Shown piece after piece: positions 23,586-31,335 of a DNA stretch of 34,866 bases. A program made the translations under genes and the position numbers. This DNA comes from Candidatus Saccharimonadota bacterium (GTDB lineage Bacteria; Patescibacteriota; Saccharimonadia; Saccharimonadales; VXPC01). Positions within the stretch are counted from its first letter, which is position 1. Each line of letters begins with the position of its first letter. The stretch is taken from the NCBI GenBank assembly GCA_026707815.1, contig JAPOWB010000004.1, positions 1 to 34,866 on the forward strand, written 5' to 3'. The notes beneath the pieces are model-generated. The model made no database searches and was not told the origin of the DNA. It saw only the letters and a program-made list of their open reading frames with translations.

Positions 23586-25767
23586 GGCTCTCCCCGTCTT
23601 GAGGCTTTGTCGTAATGACGGGATGTTCCTGATTGGAGGCAATAATCTTAACGGTCGCATGTTGCTGATCAGCAATGATTAAGGCTTGCCCGACGGAACA
23701 AGTCAACAAGAAGTGCTTCTCATACTCGCTTAGATAAAACTGATCCGTTACTTCATCAATCGTAATCGCATCCTGTTTGAGTAAAATCTTAAGGCTGCTC
23801 TGGGCAATCAGAGCCTGACCATAGTTTGAATTTAAAAAATCCGAAGCTTGCTGAGAGATTAAACAAACTCCCAAATAATACTTCCTTGCTCTTCTCACCA
23901 AACTATTAATCGATTGACCGCACAAATCATCGGCTACCAGCGACCAAGCCTCATCGATAACCAGCAGTCTTTTCTGCAAATTATATTTAATCTGATTGCT
24001 AATGAAATAAGTTAGTATCAGCATTAGTGATGGTTTTAGCTCAACTGATATATTTTGTAAATTAAAGCTGATTAGACGATTATTCGTCGCCAACTTGGTT
24101 GAGACATTAAAGATTGAAGCCAGCGAGCCGGTCGTAAAACGCTTCAGCCTTAAACTCAACCCGGAACTTTTACTTTTAACCAACTTATATAAATCAATCA
24201 ATAGCGGTTGATCATTATCTTCATACAGTTTTAGCAAAGCCTCGTCTAAAACAGCTTTGTCATCTTTTTCTAAACCTTCCAGCATAACGCTCAGAATCTG
24301 AATTACTTGGGCAATATGTTCGCTTAAATCCAGTCCCTGATTAAGCGATATATCCAAGAAATTGATGGCGACTTGGTCGCTTTTGGTAATATCCAAGGAT
24401 CTACCCCTTAAGGCTGTAACTAAAAACCGATATTCGTTTTCAGGATCTAAGATGAAGATTTGCACCCCATGGTTGAATTGCCTCAGTATCTCAACTTTCA
24501 TGCAGTAACTCTTGCCGGCTCCCGACTGAGCCAAGATAACGCTGTTGGCATTGGGCAGGCTGAAACGATCAACGATAACCAAAGAATGATGATTCTGATT
24601 GATACCGTACAAAATCCCGTCTGGATGAATAATTTCTGTGTTCGCAAACGGGAAAGTCAGTGCCAGCGACGAACTATCCAGATTCCTAGTTACTTTTAGC
24701 TCATCCCTTTGATAAGGCAAACAAGCCTGCCAAGCTGGCAGTTGTTGGTAAGAATTAACTTGTCCGGCAAACAGATTGGTTCTTAAAATATTTTGCACCG
24801 TTGCCGTTACTTGATCGAGTTCTGCTTCGGAATCAGCGTAAATACTGATATATAAGGCTAACTCAAGCAGTGACTCTTGTCTCTTTTGGAGTTTTGATCT
24901 CAAACTTAAGGCTGAATCAAGCGGACTGGTTAAGGTTTCATCGATTAGCCGTCCGCTTTTGAGCTGGATTCTTTTAGAACTTTCCATCTCGGTAATTTTC
25001 CGAGTCAGCCTATATAAAGCCAGCTGACTATCCAAAGGCTGAATCTGATAACTCAAATCTAAATTCAAATTGGCTTGAATCAGGCTGTTTAAACAGTTTG
25101 CCGTTAGCTTGGCGGGGTAATCGGCGATGCTCAACGTCCTCACGTAGCCGCCATTGAGCCTGAGATGATGAATATTCTCTTCTAATGCCTTATAACCGAT
25201 GAAAGACAGCAACTTGTTAAAGGACTGGTCAGCCCTGATCTTTAAGAACTGAGATAGAGTGGTTTTGCGAGGGGCATGATAGCTGTCAAAAAGCAAATGC
25301 AAGACTTCGTCGGTATCCAGGATTTGGCTGACCAAATTCAGATTAGACAGCCCCTTGGTCAGCAGATTCACTTGGAGATGCAGCTGATTTATAGTTTCTA
25401 CTTCTGTAACCGAAGCAGTTTTGGGCTGAGAGAGAATAATATAAAAGTTGCGACTAAAAATCTGCCAATCCTTAAGCAGACTGGGTAGGTTATCAGCATT
25501 CTTTAAAGACTGAAAACCATTCTTTTGGTCAAGCTCTCTGATTTGAATCAGTATCTGAATCTTATTAGTTAGTCCCGTTAGCCATTTCTGATACAAGCTC
25601 AGCAAAACATCCTGTCTGGCAAAAGAAAACAGTTCGAAGTTGAGAGGCTGGATTCTTAAGATTAGCAAATAATCGTCCTTAGTTTCCAAAACACCATGTT
25701 TAATTGATCTGATGGGAATTTGCCGAAAGCTACTGACTAATTTATCTCTTTTGGTTAACATCCACAT
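23578..25767 (-). CDS. virB4: VirB4/TraE-type T4SS ATPase
   Basis: A 729-residue ATPase that energises the T4SS. The N-terminal CagE/TrbE/VirB-like half (about 1-400) precedes the P-loop domain: SVILAQSGAGKSYCMK (about 413-421), FILDPENEYRFLV, and KRLLVIDEAWSLVAD (Walker B, about 598), then CLISQQASDFL. Length and motif order are typical of VirB4. It starts 5 nt after prgI and its last codons overlap the M23-like gene. Either ATG 25767 or ATG 25761 could be used; GGGGAT lies just upstream. Confidence 0.94.
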   Translation of the reverse strand: MWMLTKRDKLVSSFRQIPIRSIKHGVLETKDDYLLILRIQPLNFELFSFARQDVLLSLYQKWLTGLTNKIQILIQIRELDQKNGFQSLKNADNLPSLLKDWQIFSRNFYIILSQPKTASVTEVETINQLHLQVNLLTKGLSNLNLVSQILDTDEVLHLLFDSYHAPRKTTLSQFLKIRADQSFNKLLSFIGYKALEENIHHLRLNGGYVRTLSIADYPAKLTANCLNSLIQANLNLDLSYQIQPLDSQLALYRLTRKITEMESSKRIQLKSGRLIDETLTSPLDSALSLRSKLQKRQESLLELALYISIYADSEAELDQVTATVQNILRTNLFAGQVNSYQQLPAWQACLPYQRDELKVTRNLDSSSLALTFPFANTEIIHPDGILYGINQNHHSLVIVDRFSLPNANSVILAQSGAGKSYCMKVEILRQFNHGVQIFILDPENEYRFLVTALRGRSLDITKSDQVAINFLDISLNQGLDLSEHIAQVIQILSVMLEGLEKDDKAVLDEALLKLYEDNDQPLLIDLYKLVKSKSSGLSLRLKRFTTGSLASIFNVSTKLATNNRLISFNLQNISVELKPSLMLILTYFISNQIKYNLQKRLLVIDEAWSLVADDLCGQSINSLVRRARKYYLGVCLISQQASDFLNSNYGQALIAQSSLKILLKQDAITIDEVTDQFYLSEYEKHFLLTCSVGQALIIADQQHATVKIIASNQEHPVITTKPQDGESHA

Positions 25768-25772
25768 ATCCC

Positions 25773-26060
25773 CTATTTCCTAATATATTGTTTCGGACGA
25801 CGATAGAATTTAAACATGATGACCAACCACTGATAAAGCAGTCTCTTCTGAATCCTTATGGCTAACAGGCAACAAATAAAACCTAATTCAAAGACAATTA
25901 AACTCTTATAGGCATGCCAACTAAAAGTGGGTGGCAAAAAGATCAGCAATAACCCGACAATAACCGGCAGAATTAGCAGTCCAGCTTGTTTGGGAGAGAT
26001 AAAGCCAACGATTCGATCTTCCTTGTTTAAAACTTCAGCCGGTATATCTTGATCTCTCAT
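25773..26060 (-). CDS. prgI: PrgI-family T4SS membrane protein
   Basis: A 95-residue protein with the PrgI (PF12666, VirB3-like) pattern: a conserved start (IPAEVLNKEDRIVGFISPKQ), two membrane segments (AGLLILPVIVGLLLIFL and LIVFELGFICCLLAI), and a basic C-terminus (FKFYRRPKQYIRK). Its ATG overlaps the virB6 stop as ATGA. It normally pairs with VirB4 at the inner membrane. Confidence 0.9.
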   Translation of the reverse strand: MRDQDIPAEVLNKEDRIVGFISPKQAGLLILPVIVGLLLIFLPPTFSWHAYKSLIVFELGFICCLLAIRIQKRLLYQWLVIMFKFYRRPKQYIRK

Positions 26061-27334
26061 GCTACTTGCCTGCCTTTAATCTTTTCTTCTTCCTTGGCTC
26101 TTTGCTTTTTAACTTCTTCAATCGTTTTGCTGATATGACTGACTCCGCTAATAAAATGACCGCCGATTCTCTTTAAAGCCTTAGGAGTCACGCTGGCATA
26201 ATGCAGTTGATTAAGCAGTCCTTGAGTCTTTAAGACCGCCACCAAAGTGGCGATTCCTAAAACCAAGCTCATCAGCGTCGCTCCCCCGCTACTGGTTTGT
26301 ATGCCCGCCAGCAAACTGCCACTTAAGATAAACAGGATGGTATGAACGAACAAGACGAAGATATGGCTTAGGTATGTCTTAAAACTAATGAAGGCAAAAT
26401 CCCTAAAGGCTGGTAGCAAACCTAACAAAACAACCAGTGGCGACAGAATCGCTCCGACATACAAAGTAATCAGCCTCATAACGTAATAAACCATCAGAAT
26501 AAAAGCCAAAACCACAAACAGCAAAGAGATGATCAGCAGAGCTATGCTCAAAGTTCCACTATTGCCAAAGAGCTGATTCAAGCTAACCCAGAAGGACTCA
26601 AAATCAAAACTGAGTTTTAAGGCTTCAATCATGCCGTTGGAGAGATTGATTAAAACGTCTATGATAAACAGTGAGGCGTTCATTAGCAAAAAGACGGCTC
26701 CGATTTTAGGTAGCAGTTGCTTGAAGCTTAATTCCTCAAAACCTAGGACGGAAGCCGTCATCATCTGAAAGCCGAGCAGAGTTACTATCAAAATAAGCAA
26801 GCCGTTAGCAATGCCAAGTACTGCCAGCCACATCTTCAAAACGACTCCGTTATCACTCATAAAGGGCGTGCTTTGAGACAAGTACTCCAAAGCCTGCATG
26901 AAGGGACTGAAAATGCTGCTTAAGATATTTTGCAAGAATCCGACCACGGTTTGGGTAATTAAATCCAGCAAACTGCCACTGCTGGGATTTACTTCTACTT
27001 CACTGATGTTTGGCAGATAAGATTGATCGACGTATTCGGCTCCGCCGTAAGAAGTGGTCAGCAAATGAACCAAGACACCTGCCCCTATAACCAGCACCAG
27101 TCCCAACAGAGCATTCTTCAAAGTTCGTTTGGCAGTTTCGAGCTGGTCAACTTTGCCAGCCGAGATCATATATAAGATACCCGACCATGAGACAAAAAAG
27201 ACGGAGACTAATCCGGCTATGCCGATTAAAGCATAAAGCAGGGGTGCTAAGTAATGATCTAAAAAGTGGCTGTTAATAACCGCCACTGAAACTGTTGCCT
27301 CTGCATTGCTTAAAAGAGAGGCAACCAATTCCAT
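26057..27334 (-). CDS. virB6: VirB6/TrbL-like polytopic T4SS channel protein
   Basis: A 425-residue protein with about eight to ten membrane segments. An N-terminal pair (LLYALIGIAGLVSVFFVSW, TLKNALLGLVLVIGAGVLVH) looks like the neighbouring pilin's membrane hairpin, followed by a loop and the TrbL/VirB6-type core (VVGFLQNIL..., LLGFQMMTASVLG, ILMVYYVMRLITLYVGAILS, PLVVLLGLLPAF). The basic C-terminal tail is cytoplasmic. It is second in the operon, 6 nt after the pilin gene. It probably forms the inner-membrane pore. Confidence 0.85.
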   Translation of the reverse strand: MELVASLLSNAEATVSVAVINSHFLDHYLAPLLYALIGIAGLVSVFFVSWSGILYMISAGKVDQLETAKRTLKNALLGLVLVIGAGVLVHLLTTSYGGAEYVDQSYLPNISEVEVNPSSGSLLDLITQTVVGFLQNILSSIFSPFMQALEYLSQSTPFMSDNGVVLKMWLAVLGIANGLLILIVTLLGFQMMTASVLGFEELSFKQLLPKIGAVFLLMNASLFIIDVLINLSNGMIEALKLSFDFESFWVSLNQLFGNSGTLSIALLIISLLFVVLAFILMVYYVMRLITLYVGAILSPLVVLLGLLPAFRDFAFISFKTYLSHIFVLFVHTILFILSGSLLAGIQTSSGGATLMSLVLGIATLVAVLKTQGLLNQLHYASVTPKALKRIGGHFISGVSHISKTIEEVKKQRAKEEEKIKGRQVA

Positions 27335-27340
27335 GAATAT

Positions 27341-27679
27341 TTAACTCCCGAAAGTTTCTACGGCTAAATCATTAATAATCCCGGACAAAGCGAAAGCTCC
27401 AATGACTATTACCAAGCCCAAACTGGCAAAGACCAAAGTCTTCTTGGCTTTTTCCAGTGCCACCGGATTGCCGCTGCTAGTAATGAAGCTCAGTCCGCCA
27501 AGCACGAAAAAACCGGTCGCAATCAGACCGGCTATTCCTGCTACTATCTTAATTAGATTTTCTATGAAATTATTGACTTGTTCGACCCCTTGAGATGTTT
27601 GAGCCAAAACTTCAGGCGATGAAAGAAACCAACTGCTAAGCGTAATTCCGACAATCAAGCTGATAATTAATCTTTTCAT
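27341..27679 (-). CDS. T4SS pilin-like protein (VirB2 type)
   Basis: A 112-residue protein with a signal peptide (about 1-26, ending VLAQ), a short polar segment, and two membrane helices (IVAGIAGLIATGFFVLGGLSF and LVFASLGLVIVIGAFALSGI) joined by a basic loop (NPVALEKAKKT). This is the layout of VirB2/T4SS_pilin (PF18895) proteins. First gene of the operon; an extended -10 promoter lies 28 nt upstream. Confidence 0.85.
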   Translation of the reverse strand: MKRLIISLIVGITLSSWFLSSPEVLAQTSQGVEQVNNFIENLIKIVAGIAGLIATGFFVLGGLSFITSSGNPVALEKAKKTLVFASLGLVIVIGAFALSGIINDLAVETFGS

Positions 27680-27706
27680 AATTTAACTCAAACTTAAATT
27701 GTCTAA

Positions 27707-27715
27707 ACTATACCA
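27707..27715 (-). promoter_or_regulatory. Promoter of the T4SS operon
   Basis: Minus strand TGGTATAGT: an extended -10 (27707-27712 plus TGG). The -35 is weak (TTTAAT region). The leader would be about 20 nt without a clear Shine-Dalgarno site. Confidence 0.5.
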
Positions 27716-27839
27716 GAATATTTTATTAAATGCAAATTAGTTGTATACTTAAGAAGTTTGGATTAAATATCACAGTAGTTTACAGCAAGTCATAATTTAG
27801 ATATATTTAAGAATAGGAAGGTATCAAAAAATATAAATT

Positions 27840-27986
27840 ATGCCCAATATATCAAAAAGAGATGAGTTGCATGTTCCCCTATTGAAAGTCATGCAACAGT
27901 TAGGAGGTAGGGTTAAAACCAAGAACGCTGTTGAAGAAGTAGCAAATTTTTGGCAACTTCGGATTTTAGAATTTAACATTTTTTAA
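27840..27986 (+). pseudogene. Mrr-N-like winged-helix fragment
   Basis: An unlisted 48-residue ORF, MPNISKRDELHVPLLKVMQQ then LGGRVKTKNAVEEVANFW. It resembles the N-terminal winged-helix (Mrr_N) domain found at the front of Mrr-type restriction enzymes and some nucleases. No nuclease domain follows in any frame; the next gene is the unrelated Shedu gene. Either a decayed restriction gene or a free-standing small DNA-binding protein. Confidence 0.45.
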
Positions 27987-28010
27987 TGTTTAATTTCTTG
28001 TTAACATAAA

Positions 28011-28016
28011 TATAAT
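28011..28016 (+). promoter_or_regulatory. -10 element of the Shedu gene
   Basis: A perfect TATAAT 29 nt before the ATG at 28046. The -35 is unclear and no Shine-Dalgarno sequence is seen. Confidence 0.45.
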
Positions 28017-28045
28017 AAATTCCGAAAACACAAGTTTAAATAGTA

Positions 28046-29179
28046 ATGCAAGATTCCATCCAAACAAAGTATCATAAGCAAGGTGTCTCATCTGTGAATC
28101 ATATTATTCTTGATGAAACACCTACAACTCGTCTAATCTTTTATCCCAAAGTACACGATAGCGGCGTGAGAGGAGATATAGTGCGCCAAAAAATCGGTTC
28201 TGATGGGCAATGGAAAGACAGAAACGACATTGATTTCAGATCATTAGAGGCAGACAAGGGTGTCAAAATTCCAATTAGCACCAAGGCGACTGATTTATTA
28301 TTTAACAAGCTTAGATCTTTATATGAAATTGTTAAAAAAGGAGCGCCTCGCTCTAACAAAGAACTTATAGTTACAGAATCAGATAAAGCTTTGACTATAG
28401 ATGACAGAAATAAACAAAGAATTCTTCAGCAAATTATAAATCAAAATTATTCTGAGTCATTTTGGGAGGAATTATCAAAAACAAGTCCTAAGCTTGCGAC
28501 GCAATTCTCTATAGATCGAATCCAATTAGATAGACAAGAAGTAATTAAAGAGTTCAAAACATCATTAATTCAGCATGCTAATGAAGAAAAATATTGGCAA
28601 AAATTTTTTGAGGATAATCCTTGGATGCTACAAGTAGCATTTGGGGCTTCTATATTTATGTTGGCGGGGGAAACATATTTAGGTGGTAAATCAACTAAAG
28701 GCAAGCAGGGGCGTGGTGGCGTCTCAACTGATTTTCTTTTCGCTGATGAAAGTACTAAAAGCTTTGCAGTTATGGAAATCAAAAAACCAAAATCTAGTTT
28801 AATGTTAAAATCTGCATATCGAGGCAAACTAGGCTCTAATCTCAAAAATGAAATTTATAGTTTAGGTTCTGAGCTTTCAGGAGCCATTGTTCAGGCACAA
28901 AGCCAATTAACAGTGGCAATCGAAAATTTTCAATCTTTATTAGGAGATAATGCTGAATTTTCTTACAAGATTAATCTTATAGATCCTAAAGCTATTCTAG
29001 TTATTGGCATGTCAGGTGAATTACAGCAACAAAGACAAAAAGATTCGTTTAATCAATTTCGTTCAGGGCTTCATAGCCCAATAATAGTTACTTTTGATGA
29101 ACTATATCATAGGTTAAGTCAAATATATGGAATCAGTTCTCAGGATGAAGATATAGACTCAAATGATATGCCCTTTTAA
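28046..29179 (+). CDS. sduA: Shedu anti-phage nuclease SduA (DUF4263)
   Basis: A 377-residue protein. The N-terminal region (about 1-165) is variable, as in Shedu proteins. The C-terminal DUF4263 domain shows YWQKFFEDNPWMLQVAFG, STDFLF (catalytic Asp), FAVMEIKKPKS (ExK), ELSGAIVQAQSQL, KAILVIGMSGEL and IIVTFDELYHRLSQI. This PD-(D/E)xK arrangement is the hallmark of Shedu, a single-gene phage defence nuclease. All catalytic residues appear present. It starts at an ATG with its own -10 and is followed by a small membrane protein 14 nt downstream. Confidence 0.9.
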   Translation: MQDSIQTKYHKQGVSSVNHIILDETPTTRLIFYPKVHDSGVRGDIVRQKIGSDGQWKDRNDIDFRSLEADKGVKIPISTKATDLLFNKLRSLYEIVKKGAPRSNKELIVTESDKALTIDDRNKQRILQQIINQNYSESFWEELSKTSPKLATQFSIDRIQLDRQEVIKEFKTSLIQHANEEKYWQKFFEDNPWMLQVAFGASIFMLAGETYLGGKSTKGKQGRGGVSTDFLFADESTKSFAVMEIKKPKSSLMLKSAYRGKLGSNLKNEIYSLGSELSGAIVQAQSQLTVAIENFQSLLGDNAEFSYKINLIDPKAILVIGMSGELQQQRQKDSFNQFRSGLHSPIIVTFDELYHRLSQIYGISSQDEDIDSNDMPF

Positions 29180-29180
29180 T

Positions 29181-29186
29181 TATAAT
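29181..29186 (+). promoter_or_regulatory. -10 element of the 29194 gene
   Basis: A perfect TATAAT ending 7 nt before the ATG, so transcription from it would be leaderless. No -35 of good quality. Confidence 0.4.
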
Positions 29187-29193
29187 CATTGAT

Positions 29194-29502
29194 ATGGCTA
29201 GAAGATACAATAAACGAAGCAATTATCATAGAATCAAGAAGAATTATAAACGACATAGAAACAGTAGGCAAAAGGATAATTTAGAAGACTTTCTATCTAA
29301 TAAAGATGTTTTAGTATTCATATCTAAAATTATAATTACTATACTTCTCATTATTACTGTAGTCGGGGGTGTTTTGTTCGCTGTTTATAAAATTTGGCAT
29401 CAAGCCGAATGGCTTAAATTAACAAAGATTATCTTAACGGCAGTTACTGTGCTGGCTGGTGCTAGCATTTTATACGGAGCATACCATTTTTTGATTAGTT
29501 GA
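29194..29502 (+). CDS. Small two-helix membrane protein
   Basis: A 102-residue protein with a strongly basic N-terminus (RRYNKRSNYHRIKKNYKRHR), then two membrane helices (about 45-67, IIITILLIITVVGGVLFAV, and about 78-98). It could be an accessory protein of the Shedu system or an unrelated membrane protein; the basic tail could bind nucleic acid or phospholipid. No family recognised. Confidence 0.6.
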   Translation: MARRYNKRSNYHRIKKNYKRHRNSRQKDNLEDFLSNKDVLVFISKIIITILLIITVVGGVLFAVYKIWHQAEWLKLTKIILTAVTVLAGASILYGAYHFLIS

Positions 29503-29561
29503 TTAATATAATGATTTGTTAACATATCATGCTAGTTTAATGCTTCAGAAATTTATTAATT

Positions 29562-29570
29562 TGCTAGAAT
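29562..29570 (+). promoter_or_regulatory. Extended -10 of the type II restriction gene
   Basis: TGCTAGAAT, an extended -10 ending 10 nt before the ATG at 29581; the leader would be about 4 nt. Confidence 0.5.
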
Positions 29571-29580
29571 ATTAAGTGTA

Positions 29581-30168
29581 ATGAAAATAGAAAAGTATAC
29601 AGTTAATCTAGATGGCAATGATTTAGTCATTAAAGTTGCTCATCTAGATCAGAGTGATGGTCAAATCTTTAAAGAATTATTTGATTTATGGAAGAAGCTC
29701 AACGACGGACTTAAGCAATATGGTCGGATGGCGACCTTGCCAGAAGTCATCTCGGAAGGTATGTTTTGTGTTTTCACAGGTTCAGCGAGATATCAGGAAA
29801 GAGTTAGTGGCAAGAGTTCTGTATCTTTTGATGCTATTAATACGCAGAACAATCGTAAAGAACAAATTAAAGCTTCCAGCGTTGAAGAAGATCTAACTTC
29901 TTTCAGCCCGAATTCTAGCTGGGATGATTTGTATTTTATGGATTTTTATAACGGTGGTAAATTAGATGGTTCATTTAATTTATACCAAATCCCTGATCAA
30001 TATATTCGATCTATGAAAGTTAGTCAACAGCAAACTTTTAGAGACCAACAAGCTCAAGGCAGAAGACCAAGATTTAGTATTACCAAAGATATTATTAAGA
30101 AGTATGACTTGCAACCAATTGCAACTGACGTACGGGTTTGGCATTCTGATAATCAAAAGCCTGGGTAA
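29581..30168 (+). CDS. Bsp6I-family type II restriction endonuclease
   Basis: A 195-residue nuclease. Hallmarks of the Bsp6I family are PEVISEGMFC, the SFD...QIKAS nuclease core (VSFDAIN, EQIKASSVEEDLTSF), SWDDLYFMDFYNGGKLDG and TFRDQQAQGRRPRFSI. Characterised members cut GCNGC, so that is the predicted site. It converges on its presumed partner methyltransferase and the two 3' ends overlap by 74 nt. Size is normal for the family. Confidence 0.88.
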   Translation: MKIEKYTVNLDGNDLVIKVAHLDQSDGQIFKELFDLWKKLNDGLKQYGRMATLPEVISEGMFCVFTGSARYQERVSGKSSVSFDAINTQNNRKEQIKASSVEEDLTSFSPNSSWDDLYFMDFYNGGKLDGSFNLYQIPDQYIRSMKVSQQQTFRDQQAQGRRPRFSITKDIIKKYDLQPIATDVRVWHSDNQKPG

Positions 30169-31093
30169 TTTGTCTAGCAACAGCCTGAATAACCGGCACA
30201 CTGACACTGTTACCAATCTTGTGATAAAGAACAGTATTACTTAATTCTTCAGGCAAAAGATAGCTATCATCAAAGCCTTGTAATCTAGCACATTCTCTAG
30301 GGGTTAATTTTCTTAGACCTCGTCCATCTTGAACAAGAGGGACATTATGTCCACCCGTTCCCATATTAGCTGTTAAAGTTGGACAAACACCTTTTTGGTT
30401 CTTTCTAATATATTTTCTCCGCCACTGGTAAACTTGTCCTTGCTTGAAAGGATAATCTTTTAAAGATTCAAATAAAGGCTTATCATTGTAATAGTATTTA
30501 TCATCAATATCTTGGGGGTCATCTAACATATCTTGAATGGTTTGAATTAGTGCAATTGGATTAGGAAAGATAAAATTATCGCAAAGCTTTGGATCCTTAA
30601 AACCAACTATGTAAATTCGCTCTCTATTTTGAGGCAGATTACCATACTCCATAGTATTCATCACTTGAGCTTGAAAATGATAGCCGACATCTCTTAAGGC
30701 TTGACTCATAATCCTAAAAGTTCTACCGCCATCATGACTTCTCATATTCTTCACATTTTCTAATAAAAACCCTAGAGGTTTTTTAACTTTTAAAATCTTA
30801 ATAATATTAAAAAATTGATTACCTCTCTCATCCTCTAAACCCTTCTGATAACCAGCAATGGAAAAAGCCTGGCAAGGAAAACCAGCTAATAAAAAATCAA
30901 AATCTGGTAAAGAGTGAGTCTTAATAGCTCCTATATCTCGTGTATCAAGTTGAGCTTCACTAAAATTAGCATCATAAATTAATTTACATCTTACATCGCA
31001 ATCATTAGCAAAGACTGTTTTAAAACCCAGTTGACTAAAACCTAATCTAATACCACCCATACCAGCGTATAAATCAATTGATTTTAAATCCAT
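30095..31093 (-). CDS. DNA cytosine-5 methyltransferase of the Bsp6I-type system
   Basis: A 332-residue C5-methyltransferase with all main motifs: IDLYAGMGGIRLGF (I), GFPCQAFSIAG (IV, catalytic Cys), LLENVKN (VI), QNRERIYIVG (VIII), LTPRECARLQGF (IX) and YHKIGNSVSVPV (X). The target region lies between VIII and IX. It should protect the site cut by the convergent Bsp6I-like enzyme, predicted GCNGC. An AAGGGG site lies 6 nt before the ATG and an extended -10 (TGATACAAT, 31125-31133) upstream, so unlike the nuclease it has a conventional leader. Confidence 0.94.
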   Translation of the reverse strand: MDLKSIDLYAGMGGIRLGFSQLGFKTVFANDCDVRCKLIYDANFSEAQLDTRDIGAIKTHSLPDFDFLLAGFPCQAFSIAGYQKGLEDERGNQFFNIIKILKVKKPLGFLLENVKNMRSHDGGRTFRIMSQALRDVGYHFQAQVMNTMEYGNLPQNRERIYIVGFKDPKLCDNFIFPNPIALIQTIQDMLDDPQDIDDKYYYNDKPLFESLKDYPFKQGQVYQWRRKYIRKNQKGVCPTLTANMGTGGHNVPLVQDGRGLRKLTPRECARLQGFDDSYLLPEELSNTVLYHKIGNSVSVPVIQAVARQITQAFDYQNAKPVRQLQLVASHTS

Positions 31094-31124
31094 CGTAATC
31101 CCCTTAAATTACATTTCTATTTCA

Positions 31125-31133
31125 ATTGTATCA
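31125..31133 (-). promoter_or_regulatory. Extended -10 of the methyltransferase gene
   Basis: Minus strand TGATACAAT, about 31 nt before the ATG, followed by an AAGGGG ribosome-binding site at 31100-31105. Confidence 0.5.
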
Positions 31134-31159
31134 TTAATTTCATATTAGACATAAAACTA

Positions 31160-31189
31160 TTGACATTGTCCTTATAGGTATAGTAAAAT
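31160..31189 (+). promoter_or_regulatory. Promoter of the recombinase operon
   Basis: TTGACA (31160-31165), an 18-nt spacer and TAAAAT (31184-31189). It reads toward the small ORF at 31225 and the recombinase. Confidence 0.6.
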
Positions 31190-31224
31190 GTACTTAAAAG
31201 CATAGTTAACAAGGGTTTCGTGGG

Positions 31225-31335
31225 ATGGTCAATAAAAGTAATCAAACTATCAATTTATCTCTAGAAGATAGATTAACTATCTTGGCTGAACTGTTCCTAG
31301 AAATTATTTTAGAGGAAGGTAATGATAGCGACTGA
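31225..31335 (+). CDS. Small ORF overlapping the recombinase start
   Basis: A 36-residue ORF (MVNKSNQTINLSLEDRLTIL...) whose stop overlaps the recombinase start by 14 nt. It is downstream of a good promoter, so it is probably translated first and coupled to the recombinase. Acidic and helical; it could be a leader peptide, a small regulator or a directionality factor. No family recognised. Confidence 0.45.
   Translation: MVNKSNQTINLSLEDRLTILAELFLEIILEEGNDSD

Noticed and set aside
24460-24699. Plus-strand ORF within virB4
   Set aside because: Antisense shadow of the Walker A region of virB4.
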